Source of the DNA: Marsupella aquatica
Taxonomy: Eukaryota; Marchantiophyta
Direction: 5' to 3'
Assembly (NCBI GenBank): GCA_973895155.1
Contig: OZ316892.1
Span: 8,556,001 to 8,620,000 of the forward strand
Length of the DNA stretch: 64,000 bases
Shown here: in pieces, positions 12,613-23,789 of the stretch
Layout of the letters: the number at the start of each line of letters is the position of its first letter
How positions within the stretch are numbered: the stretch's first letter is position 1
Notes under the pieces: generated by a model
Seen by the model: the letters and a program-made list of their open reading frames with translations, nothing else
What the model was told of the DNA's origin: nothing
Database searches by the model: none
Made by a program: the position numbers and the translations under genes

Positions 12613-14475
12613 CTAATCCTCCTCCTCTTCGCTCACGGTGCCCTGGCTTGAGCCCCGTGAGTGGGCCTCCTCATCACTCTCCACTGGAGTGAGTGCCACT
12701 TCACTCCTCTTCTTCTTCACCCGGGTAGTCTTTGTGCTAGTGCTCCCCTGCTTCCTCAAATTGGCCAAGGCCTGCCACGCCTTAATGTACCCCTCACCAA
12801 AGGTGTCCTTCCATAGGGCCGCCTCTTCACCGGACCGCAACTCCAATGGTAAAACCTGCCCGGTGGCCATGGGAGTCCCAGGGGTGACAGATCGGGGTGG
12901 CATCCCCGGGGTCCCCGTGTTGACCTGAGCTTCTCGTAACGATTTATGTACCTCCCTGAGCTTCTTCTCTAAGCTCTTGCTCTTCTCTTGACTCTTCTTG
13001 GCTGCATCCAACAGGGGTCCATACTTCCCACTGACTTCCTTCACCACCATCTCAATGGCCCTGGAGACCAAATCCGGGGAAAGTGTGGAGCTAGGTGTGC
13101 AGGGGCTCTTCCGTTTCCCCAGACTCAAGGCCTCACTCCTCTTAGCCCTTGTCTCGAAGATCACCATTTGACCCCGTAGTGTTCCCACCTGGGCTCTTAA
13201 CTCCACCACTTCTCCAGAATTCTGCTTCTCTTTGGCCAATGCCTGTTTCAATACTCCAACCTCTTCCGCTTCCTTGGCCTTGGTGGACAAGGCTCCCTTC
13301 AAGTTGGAGATCTCTACATGAGCTGCTTGGAGAAGTTTAACCTTCTCATGAATGGCCTCCTCCTTGGCCTTGATCACCTCCTTCATAGACAGGGCACTCT
13401 GCTCCAAAGTCTCTACTCTGGCGGTGGCCTGCTTGAGAGAATCTCTCAATGCGTGGACTAGCTTGAGTCCCTCATGGACTCCCTCCCGAAAATCCCGTAA
13501 CTCTGCCAGGTAGACATCAGGAATGTCGTAGACCAGGGGCTCCTCCGTATTTCCCACAAGTGATTCAAGCCACTCCATTGTGGAGTCCTCATCCTGGTTT
13601 TCTTCCTCTCTATTATCATCCCCAACCGCCGACGATGATCCCTCCGTTAGTTTTCCCAAGATGGTAGTGGCAATACTCCTGATTTCCGTGGTAAGGGATG
13701 ATCCAGTGTCTTCCTGTCCCGGGGAAACAATCCACCCTTATGCTCTGGCTAGCAAAAATGACCCCATCAAATGTACAGCCCCACCTGGTTTCACACTCTC
13801 GGGATTGGCGTCCAATAGCTTCTTCAACCCATAGTACCACCATCCGTACACATGGGCTGGATAGTTCTTGATGTCCATAGCTACCACAAAATTCTCTCCA
13901 TTCACCACCCCAGATTGCACGTTACCAAGGACCCGTTGATGAACCTTGGCCATAAATCCCTTGTGCTCAGCATCCTTGACGGCGGAAAGAGGAATGGAAG
14001 TAGTGGAGGTGGGATTAATCACCCAACCGGCCACCATTGTCAACGTGAGCTCTCCCCTTATGTTCCGAGGTGTGAATGAGAATTGCTGGTTCTCCAGGAA
14101 CAGAAGCTTAGCTAACTCCACATGGGGCACTACCCGCTGGAGACATTCAAAGTAGATTCCTTCCGTACGTAACTCCATCCCGGCCTCAATGTTCCAACTC
14201 TTCCCCGAAGGGATTGTAATCTCCACCTTCATGAACTCCGTGAGCCCGGTGGCTTGAAAAATATTCCTACAATCCTCCATCACCTTGGTGGAGGTTTTGG
14301 GATAAATTCGACGAAAAACCCTCCTACTCACCGGTGTGGAACTTGCCGCCAGCCCAGTACTCATCGTAGCTTTTCTCTCTTCTCTCTCTCTTGCAATCAA
14401 TGTCTCAATGTAGTCACGGTAAGCAGCCTTGTATCTCCGAACGCGTGTCGCACTAAACTCCGGTTGATCCAGCAT
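12613..14475 (-). pseudogene. Gag-like / coiled-coil protein of nested element
   Basis: The first stretch starts at ATG 14475 (MLDQPEFSATRVRRYK) and runs 245 codons to TAA at 13740-13738. The same frame continues without another stop for about 374 codons to 12613, so this is probably one protein of about 620 residues interrupted by a single nonsense codon. The first part is a globular domain I do not recognise, starting with a basic helical stretch. The second part is rich in Glu, Lys and Ala with long heptad-like helices (coiled coil), followed by a Pro/Thr-rich linker and a Lys-rich then acidic Ser/Glu tail. Position and make-up suggest a structural Gag-like protein of a mobile element. No zinc knuckle, protease or polymerase motif is visible. 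Confidence 0.6.
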
Positions 14476-14830
14476 CCATGCATCCAGAAATCAAATCCTC
14501 AATCACCAAATCCCGTCACCCGTAGCAATGTCAATCCCCTGGCCCAAAACGGCCCCCGTATCCCGATCAATCAATTACCCTCAATTCCCTCAGAAGCCAC
14601 TCCGTGCTGCTGCCGCTAATGCTCGGAAGAATCATGCCAACAAGCCCCAACAATTGACCATGAGAAAGGGCTTTCAGAATAATTGCAAAATGTGGAGAGA
14701 GCTTTCGGCAAGAGTTGAGAGAGAGCCCGAGTTTTTGCTTTCGGCAATGAGTTGGTCTTGCAAAAGAGAGGAAGTGAGAAAATAGGAAGGAAAAAAAAGG
14801 AAACCCCGTGGCTCCTTTGCTAATTTTCCC

Positions 14831-15034
14831 TCCCCGGCTGCCCCTTGCTTAGGCCCCGGCAGACCCTTTTGGGGCTCCGCCTACTCGCGGGGTGACCCTC
14901 CGTCTCGCGCCCCACGGCTCGCGGGCTCCTCCTCCCCGGCTGCCCCTCGCTTACGCCCCGGCAGACCCTTTTAGGGCTCCGCCTACTCGCGGGGTGACCC
15001 TCCATCTCGCGCCCCACGGCTCGTGGGCTCCTCT
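14831..15034 (-). repeat. 102-bp GC-rich tandem repeat, two copies
   Basis: The phrase TCCCCGGCTG starts copies at 14831 and 14933. The copies share the GGCAGACCCTTTT, CTACTCGCGGGGTGACCCTC and CTCGCGCCCCACGGCTCG phrases with only a few substitutions, so the duplication is young. It lies upstream of the Gag-like frame in the nested element, where an LTR or leader would be expected. Confidence 0.88.
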
Positions 15035-15336
15035 GCCATATTATACCGGGGCCAAGAAAAACTTCCGGGGTCTCCAAATATTAATGGGTGGTATCCCCTT
15101 AAGATGCCTAATTTTCTTCTCCCACAACGACAAGACCCAAGGGAGAAAAGGGTCAATTAAAAAAATAGTTCCTCCCGGGTTCAAATAGCCCTGGCCCTCC
15201 AGAGCAACATGAACACACACCGGGATGATTAACTTAAAAAAATTTGAAAAACTATTGTGTATATTGGCTTATTTATTTACATGCATCTTGCCAATAACAC
15301 CTAATGGTGACCTTTCGAGACGGGGACCCCGTCACA

Positions 15337-15341
15337 TTTTG
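15337..15341 (+). repeat. target-site duplication of nested element (right)
   Basis: TTTTG, identical to 11501-11505, directly after the terminal GTCACA of the insert. Confidence 0.85.
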
Positions 15342-17186
15342 CAAGGACAGTAGGAAAGGGATTCGTTCCCACCCTCTCATCACATAAACATGAATGCTTA
15401 TCCATGTAGTGTTGTCAATGGCAGTTACCTCATCGGCAGATACTGAGATGTAACGAGCTCCAAAACACCACTCCCGAGTCTTCAAGCGAATGATGTGGAA
15501 AATGCTCTCTGCCATTCCCCAGCCTGAACTCATGCTCTAGTGTGTGGTCGGTGTCTTTGGAACCCTCAAATGTTGAAACAACTTCAACATGGCTTCATAG
15601 TCAGTCATGGGACGTCCCAATGTAAGCAGACTAAAAAGAACAGAAAACTGGACTGCCTTTCTCTTCCGTTCAAGACTCACTGCCTCTTGAATCTGTCGAT
15701 GGATGGGGTCTTGTGGCAGCCGCAACAACAACTTCTCATTCTTCTCATGTTGAGTGGTACCGGAAAAATAGAAGGTGCCCTTCACATACTTCTTGCCTTG
15801 GATAACTATGGACTTCTCTGCACGCCTCCTTCCAACATGTTTCCAAAGACCATCAATCTTTGGAACATATAACTTCTCCCTCCCTTCAATCTTAGTGCAG
15901 ATTGTGCACCGCACTTGGGTGACCACCCCTTCTGTGTCCACCGTAGCTGCTGTCGCCCAGGGATGAACGGCTGCCCATCCAGGCTGGAAGTGGCGCTTCA
16001 TCTCGTAGCTACGCTTCCGCTTCTTGGTCACTTCTTCAGCCTTCCCATCTTCAAGAATCACAACATCGGGGTCTACACCGTCTGCCCCGCTATTGACAAT
16101 CTCATTCTCAATCGGAGAATCACCTGGAGACGAAGACCCAGAGCCATGAAAGACAGGGGAGCCATTAGGATTGCAAGGCTTCAAACGATTACTCAAAAAT
16201 TACTTAACCATGAGATTGTTTGGCAGCCCTGAGGCACGTGCTGCTGCCTTCAATTTTGCTTTGGTCATTGCCATGGTATTGTACTCAACATCGAACGAGA
16301 TTCTGCTGCAATGTGCAACAGACTCAATGCAGCAAGAAGATGCTGCCAACCACGCAACAGACTGTAAAAAAAAATGCACAAGATCGAGTGCAACAACGAG
16401 ATGTTGCTACGACCGAAATACAACACTGAAGAAAGAATGCTTCCAAGGATTGACAGAAGCTGAACTTCAAATGAGGACTGATCGATGACATAAAGGAAAG
16501 AAAACCCCCTCAGATATTTGTAGGCCGTCGAGTCGTCCACTACTCCACTCCATGAAAGGCTGATTGCGAAGGTAAGTTGAGCTCCCGGTTGCGCTGCTTG
16601 AAATTGAAATTCCCGCTTCATCTTGCAATCCACCATAGCTCAATCTCCCGCTCGCCCTAAACATGAGAAATTATAGCGCAGCAGCCAGGCCCAACTCGGA
16701 CTGATATCAGAAGTCTAAAACCCGAACCCTCCCAAAAAAAGTCATAAAGATGACAGCACTAAAAAACACAACATTCAACCGCCAATTCCAACTAAAAAAT
16801 GAAGATATTCAGGCCAAGTTCCCTGTCGGCACGGCGAAAGGAATGCAAGGAATCAAGGCTGCGAGTGCGACAATGTGCGTTCCTGCAGGGCCGCAGCTGA
16901 TCATGCCTTGATCTCGTGCTTTTCGCTAAGCACATGAGATCAGGAGGAGCATCGGTGGCGAACTGCATCTCGTCCGACGTCGGAATGGTGGCGATTCGCT
17001 TACAGAGAATCGCGAGTGGCGGCTAATGACACCGTGATTAGGGCAAAGCAAGGTGGCTAATGCAGGACTGCCACCTGCCAGATGGGTGGCGAAACCAGGA
17101 TCGACGGTGGTGGATTGCTGGCAACTAGGGCCCCCAAAATGTAGTGAAATTTTGCCAAATATGGCGAAGGTTTCTGGCCGAGGTGG

Positions 17187-17221
17187 AATCTAGCGAAAAT
17201 TTGCCGCTAAAAAGAACGCTG
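17187..17221 (-). repeat. right terminal inverted repeat of hAT element
   Basis: Read on the minus strand from 17221 this starts CAGCGTTCTTTTTA and continues to ATTTTCGCTAGA, mirroring the left end at 9311. Confidence 0.82.
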
Positions 17222-17229
17222 GTCCTCTC
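17222..17229 (+). repeat. right target-site duplication of hAT element
   Basis: GTCCTCTC directly follows the inverted terminal sequence AACGCTG and pairs with GTTCTCTC at 9303-9310. Confidence 0.8.
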
Positions 17230-20200
17230 CCTAGGACTCTATGAACAGATTGCACTTCAATGTATTGTCATACTATCAGGTTGCTCAAGAACAAAAAGTG
17301 CCAAACCCAGAAGTATGAACACAGAGCCCAAACACCCACTTAAGGGCAGAATGCAAGGGATAAATCCAAGGAAGAGCAAACAGCCAAATAGCCCGGGAGT
17401 CCCCTACACCAGGGAAGGAGAGAGCCCTATTGGATATAAATCTTCTCCTTATGTCCATCAGCCTCACTAGTGTGCCCATGGATTTTGCATTGACTAGTTT
17501 ACAGGCCTGCAACAGCTATCCATCATTTTTTCAGGTGGAAGAGTGGGCTGGCATAGTTTTACCCTCCCTGGACATTGAGCCTGAAGACTACCTGCACATG
17601 TGACTATGGCAAGTGTGTGAGGGAGGGCATGTTGAGCATAGAGGCATATCTGTGTTTCAATGTGCACATGTGGCACAATTACTACGAACAGTAACTCATT
17701 TGGGCAAATTAATGAATGCCAGCACAGTCATTTTGGAGTTGCAAACAAAGACAGTTTCATCTGGAGTTTCACTTTTCAATTGCTCACGGGATTGGTATGC
17801 AGATAGTAAGTATTGGTGCAAAGCAAAAACAGAAGGGACAGAAGGGAAATGTAGCTAATAATTTGTGATCAGAACTTACACTCCTGAGAGTCTATGATAT
17901 AGAATGGAGCCTCTAGGCTGTAGCTATGGAAGGATGGCAGCATGTTTTGGGTGAGGCAAAAGGTGGGGAATGCGACTGCAGACTGAGTTTATCAAATTGG
18001 TAAGTGTTAGAGATTAAAATCCATTCATATAAGATGCAGAATTATGTCGTTCATGTCAATATGACTCCTTAATATGCAAACCTTTAGGTCAATCAGGCTG
18101 ATTTTTGTATTTCCAGTGCATTTCTAAGACTCCATAAGTAAAGCCACAATTTGAATTTGGAACTTCAAAAAGTTTTTTGAGTGGTTAACTTTGACATTCA
18201 ATGTTCCCCTCGAGATCCAATGGAATTGGCTATATTCAGTTCATCAGAAATGGCTTGGAAATGCTAGCATTGTCAGATTTAATTAAGAACTGGGAGACCT
18301 ACAAAAATCCAAAGATTGGTGTAATGAATGTGTACTACATGAGCACAAAAGAGGGTTTTTCTGTGGCACATCCAGCTTGCCAGAGTATATCCAACAAATT
18401 TGGAACATGTGGAGGTTCATATGAGCTACAGTTTCAATAAAAAGACATCAGAGACAGTTGTAGAAAGTTTCTGTAATCTATTGTGCATTCAATAAACATC
18501 AAAATGACCCCAATTGACTTTGTGTTGCATAGTTTAAAATTGAGGCTTGGATTCCAAAAGTGCAGGTAAGTGAGGTTTTCAAAGATGAAGAGACTTTTCA
18601 ACACTTGTTTCAGGGTTTCAAAGGGGGATGAAAAAGTGTCCCTGAATAATTTCAAAGAAAGGTGACTGTGCAGACTCAACAAATACCACACATTAGAAAG
18701 CGTCCACAGGTAACTTACAAGATGATATTTGATATGAGTCTTCTTGGGCTTTTTTCACTGAAAAAGCTCGAGTGAAACAATATCTATCAAATTTTCTTTA
18801 CTACTTTAGGGGCAGGGAATTAAATGTGCATGCTCGTTCGAATGTTCTTTGCCTTATGATCCGGGTCCAAGAGCACTATGCAGCAATGGCAAGAGCATAA
18901 ATGTCAGCACTAGGCATGCATTACTCACAAAGGTTCATCATTGATGACTTGGTGAAAGGCAGCAGCCCTTGCAGTCTCCTAATTTATAAAAGTGAATTTA
19001 TAAAAGCGGAGGCTGTATTTATATTCAACAAGTAAACTCACAATGTTTGGTTCTGTTAAATGGAGCACTGCCTTTAGAGAAGTTGTGCAACTAGCTTGCA
19101 CGCAGAGAAACCTCTGGTTCATATTTCTGTAGTTTTTATGACTACTACAAGCACCAATGGCATATAGGTGCTTGTTAAATAACTTGGCATGTATAAAAAC
19201 TATAAAATGATTATAATTGGCATGTTTATTATGAATAATTTGGCATGCTTTTTTCTGGCCTTGAAAGCCGAAAGCAGGTCCATCCAACAACTGCTCTGGA
19301 GCATGCTATTTTATGTAGTCACAAGGGGACATGCTTTTGGCTTTACAATTTGCATGCTTGTTAAATGATTTGGCATGTTTGGCACACAACCCATATTAGA
19401 TGCAGGAGCAGCATCTGGATCGGAGTAGAATTATCTGAGCAGGCTTCATTCTCAAGCAGTGCTCTTGAACTTGAAACCTCCTGGTTACAACTCACGCTTG
19501 GCCACTAAAGCTAACAGCTAGGCAACTCAGGTTGTTTCAAAGATATAAATAGGATTTTTTAACAAAGAGGGTTTTTGCAAGGGCTACTTTGCTTGTATTA
19601 CTTTTTCATGAAATAAACTTTTTGTGATAACTAGAGGTGAAGTCTCTCAACTCAATACAAAGGAAGAGGGGAAATTTCCCAAATTACCCCAAGAGGTTGC
19701 CAAATATACCAAAATACCCCAAATTTGCAATTGTCCCACCCAATTCTCTGGAATGCAGCTGTTTCTTATCCCACTAGAGTTGGGATCTAGGCTTCTAGAG
19801 TATAGCCTCTAAATGGTCACTATGGGCCCCACCCAAATGTATGTGTATATAAAAAAGTATGTGCATGGAGACAATGATAGGGCCTCACCAAAATTCATGT
19901 GCATGGATGTATGGAGGAAAACAAATGTGCATGGAGAGAATGATGTATGTTAAAATGATTGCATGTACCATGGTTTCTATCATCACTTCAAAGCGCACAG
20001 TGGCTCTTAGCAAAGACAAAACTGAAAGTATGGTGGACAAAAAAGATGAGGCAAAGATGAAAGGGAAACAGGGTAGAATTATTTTTTGGGCATAGTTTTT
20101 TTTTTTCATTGATCAAGGGGGGCATGAATCAAATTCTGGGGTGTGAGTTATTGGGGGTTTTGTGATGCAGCTAAACCATGCTTCATGTGTGTAGCAACAT

Positions 20201-23200
20201 AATTTATAATACAAGAAAAATCTTAATTTATTTCTTACGCATTATCAATAGAAGAATGGGAAAATAACATAAAAAAATACCACCCAAAGGTATTGGGAAT
20301 TTATAATACAAGCAAAATGGGAATAGAGGCATAAATAAACTATAAGTGTTTGGTAATTTGCAGCACAATTTATTTTAATTTTCAGCTGTTTTGGTTTCTT
20401 GACCCTTGCTCCACTAATTTTTAGCCATGAAACTTTGTATGCTAGACCTTCCTCTTGATGGAGAAATCTCTCAAGTGGGGTTTTTCTTTTTGTCTATTGA
20501 TACATAATTATTCTTATTACACTAGGGAATACATTTTGTCAAAACTTTATTGTACTCATCTCTATTCACATTCAAAGAACAAGTAGTAAAGGCTAGTAGG
20601 TAGTAAAAATTGATAGCTTGATCTGTTGTTTTGCAATCAATGTACATGTGGCTTCATAGTACAAAACACTGGAGATTATACACTGTTGCAAGTAAACAGA
20701 GAGCCACTGCCCCTGTGAGAAACAAGGGAGACCTGAGAAACAAGGGAGACCTTGTCATAAGGGAGACATTGCAAGAATATTTTAGTTTGTAAACTTAGAA
20801 CTTTAAGAATATTTAGGAAAGTTTGGTAACCTGCAACGATAAGTTTGTAATTTCGTGAAGAAAGAATAGACAGGAAGATTGAATAAGTTATAAGAACGAG
20901 ACTTTAGTTCCCAACAAGTGAATACAGAATGACCCGTCAATATGAAGTTGTTTGAAGAAAACTCTACACAATGTCTGGACTCAGAACCCTCGTGTGGAAG
21001 AGGGCGTAACTGAAGATGGAGCCTGTACAAGTGGAAAGTGATGATTGGTTGTGAGTCTCTAAAAATGGGGCTGTGCCTTGAACATCCTCACCTTGATCAT
21101 TTTTCTTCAAAGGAGGGACACCCTTGAATGAGTTAAGAAGTAGATATTTGAGGGGCATAACCATACAGGGGCTTTGTTAATGTGCCCCATAGGAGGCATC
21201 ATCAGTGGGCACAGTGAATTCATAGTGGGGCTTTTTCACTGGCACTGTGAATCTTTTTGAAGGAAGGCAAGGTGACACGGGAGTCGTAAGTATACTAGAT
21301 GTCTCATTGCTATAAAAACTTATGCTAAGTGTCCAATCTTCTTGATAACAGGGAGAATCATTAAATACATGTGATTAAATCAGAATTATGACATTATTCA
21401 TCATGAAAGTGGGTTCTATATCCATTTGAGATTCAAATTGTCAGTATCAAAATTTATATCTAATGGACAACATTTTTGGATATTGATCTCCATTTGCATA
21501 GATATACATACATGTTTAATGTCAATGCGGTTGTATGTCTAATATTTTAAGCGAACCTTATTGATGGGATGTCATAGAAACACATCAAACAGATGTAAGA
21601 ATTTGCACTAATCTACTTTAAATTCAACAAACATCCCGACAAACATCAGAATGACCCAAATAATTTTGAGATGTTTGGGTTTGTTACATCATTTAAAATG
21701 ATCTGTTTGGGTCTCTCTGAGCTACTTGTCAACCACTACCCATGTGGGTTTGTTTTTCTACATTTGCCATATCAGTTTACCATATCATTTGCAAATTGAT
21801 AGGCCAAATTCAAAAAATCTCCAAAAGTTCAACGAATGGCTACATCAGAGGGTAGAACTTAAAATTAACCTGGCTTATCGAATGTGAAAAGACTGAATTA
21901 CAATTAACAGTAGTGAACGCTTATCAAAATTCCAAATGACCTCCGGTTATCAATAACCTTTTTCTAAAAAGAAAAATTAGCCTAGGCCAAGACAGAAGGA
22001 AGAAAATAAAACTAATCCACTGCTTTATTAAAAAAAAGCTCCAGAAGTTTGGTAAGTTCCAACGGCCAATGCCAGCAGAAGTGCGAGCTATGCAGTCGTA
22101 CCCCTCCGGACACATTAACTCCTTCTTAACTTGCTAGCCAACCACAGTATCCTTCTTCGTAACCCGGGTCACCCATACATGATAACATGAACCCCTGTGT
22201 GGGGCCGGCACTCAGCAGGGAACGCCCATACCAACGGCACATCCGACGGCATAACCGGCGTCAACAACCTTAACTAACAGACCTTCAGGTAAAGCAGAGT
22301 TTAGCCTCTTTACCAGCCTCTCATGAATGTCACTGTTCTCATCGTGACCGTCAAATAAAACAATGGACGTGATAGATTATTCTATCTGTTGTTCCCAAGT
22401 TTCTGAAAACAACATCATAGACTTATCAGTGTTCATGCGCCTGAATTTGAAATTTGAATTACAGCCGAACGAATACCGGTAATGAGATTATTTCCGTGCT
22501 ACTCCGCAGATATCGGTGTTGAACGTGCTCAGGATTGCTGCTAAAAAGCAGTTAATATGTAAATACAGGAGTCTCCGTTTCTGTCTTTCTGAGGCGTCCC
22601 TCCAGCTGGCTGTGTGAGGATCGGGGGGTCCGGTGGAACCGTGGAAGCTTGAAGACCCACGCATGGCATGGCGTATGCATGCATGCACTGCTCATGAGGT
22701 ACCCGGCTCTTGGGGTGCCTGCATTATTATCGTGATGATGGCCCACATTGGTACTGTATATAGTATCTAAGCGAGAGGCTCCCATCCTGCTAACATGCAC
22801 GAGTTTTTCTTTTCCTTTTGTTCATTTGCTTTGTCCTTTAGGCTGGGCCTGAAAAGCATGCATGAGGATGGCCTTTCGAGGAGTGGGGGCCCTTATGAAT
22901 TATTTTCACCACAGCAAACTAGAGGGCCCCTTCTTGCTCTAGAACATAGACTCGGAATCAAATATCTTTTGAAACTCAATTTGATAAATATAAATCCCTT
23001 GAATGAAGGTGCAAAAGTTTGAAAATGTTTGGACCACCTCTAGCTCTGGAGGCAGTCTTAAATTTTATACAAATAAGCACCAGTTGGTATCAAGGAAAGA
23101 CACCAATGGGCCCCAAGTTCTTGTAAATCCGAGTGCAGCCCGGTACACTCATATGGGGTCCGAATTTAATCCTAGAGTGAAAAAAATAGATGCCATACCT

Positions 23201-23789
23201 GAATGGGCCCCAATTCTTGTCAAGCGACCTGTAGCTCTTTCCATTGATTAAACTGTCCACATTTGATCTAAGCCAATATAAGTAAAGGTAAACTCCTAAA
23301 GTCTGGTAAAGTCACCCAAAGTTTCCTTTTTCTTTTTTGGTTCTTCTTGTCCTTTAGGAGCTGGGCTGGGGGTCTGGAAAACATGCGTGCGTTTATTGAG
23401 TTCCATAGCAAAACGTAGCATAGCATAGCGTCATTTTCATTGCTGGGTCCAGCGGACCGGCGGAGTATGACCGTCGGTACGGGGCGGCGGGAACGTCTTT
23501 CCTTGTCCTACGGTACAAAGAGAAAAGGAGCCCAGTGGAAAAGATACCTACGGAAGTGCAACGAAAAAGCTGCCATTTCCTACAGCGGAAGAGTTGATCC
23601 ACTACTGCAGTACATCACAAAGTGCTACTATGGTACCTATGGTTGAGAGTGAGTTCTGCGCCACTAGTGTACTTTCGTTTCTTGCATGGTTCCATTTTCC
23701 TGTTTGTGTGGACCTCAGAAGGGCATTTTGGTCTCGTTTATCTTTCTCTCTTCATGTCTTTTGGAACTATGCTGTAAAGCATGGCCAAA

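Larger units (their letters stand above)
11506..15336 (-). mobile_element. 3,831-bp element nested in the hAT transposase
   Basis: The element is bounded by a perfect 5-bp duplication TTTTG (11501-11505 and 15337-15341). On the plus strand it begins TGTCACCTGC and ends CCCCGTCACA, so it has the TG...CA termini and 5-bp duplication typical of LTR-retrotransposon integration. I could not find two matching long terminal repeats, a primer-binding site or any pol gene. The minus-strand start has a palindrome GACGGGG-T-CCCCGTC; near the other end there is a 9-bp inverted repeat AAACGATTT/AAATCGTTT (11521-11529 and 11558-11566). It carries one long minus-strand frame (12613-14475) and a 102-bp tandem repeat. 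A non-autonomous retroelement is the best guess; its class is not settled. Confidence 0.8.
9961..16211 (-). pseudogene. broken hAT transposase (BED finger, DDE, dimerisation tail)
   Basis: An interrupted hAT transposase of the type annotated in animals as ZNF862/C17orf113-like. An in-frame ATG lies at 16211-16209, but its fourth codon is TAA (16202-16200). The open frame from 16196 holds a BED-like finger (CTIC, then GLWKHVGRR) and ends at TAG 15537-15539. It reopens in the same frame at 15533 with the first catalytic region (ISVSADEVTAID) and stops where a 3.8-kb element has inserted. After the insert the frame continues to 9961 with the second acidic motif (LVSFGADGAVVFQG), a long helical region and the C-terminal catalytic Glu/dimerisation block (GSVEDERIFSTMSFVKSKLR). 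Joining the halves across the target duplication keeps the reading frame. Relatives usually have Trp where TAG stands, so TGG to TAG is likely. Two stops plus the insertion make it inactive. Confidence 0.88.
9311..17221 (-). mobile_element. hAT-family DNA transposon with nested insertion
   Basis: Both ends are visible. The left end reads CAGCGTATTTTTTA and the right end, read on the minus strand, CAGCGTTCTTTTTA; weaker similarity continues for about 20 bp. The 8 bases outside are GTTCTCTC (9303-9310) and GTCCTCTC (17222-17229), a target duplication with one mismatch, the size hAT elements make. Subterminal regions (about 9340-9560 and 16960-17190) hold many TGGCGAA and TGGCTAATG-like motifs in both orientations, as expected of transposase binding sites. 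Removing the 3.8-kb nested insert leaves about 4.1 kb, a normal hAT size. The transposase inside is broken, so the copy is non-autonomous. Confidence 0.88.

Noticed and set aside
11507-15335. GTCAC as the target duplication of the nested insert
   Set aside because: GTCAC occurs at both borders, but joining there adds four extra residues to the transposase. TTTTG gives TG...CA ends and an exact family-like join, so it is preferred; GTCAC belongs to the element ends.
15537-15539. RNA editing rescuing the stop codons
   Set aside because: U-to-C editing that removes stops is known from plant organelles of some lineages, not from nuclear transposon transcripts; mutation is simpler.
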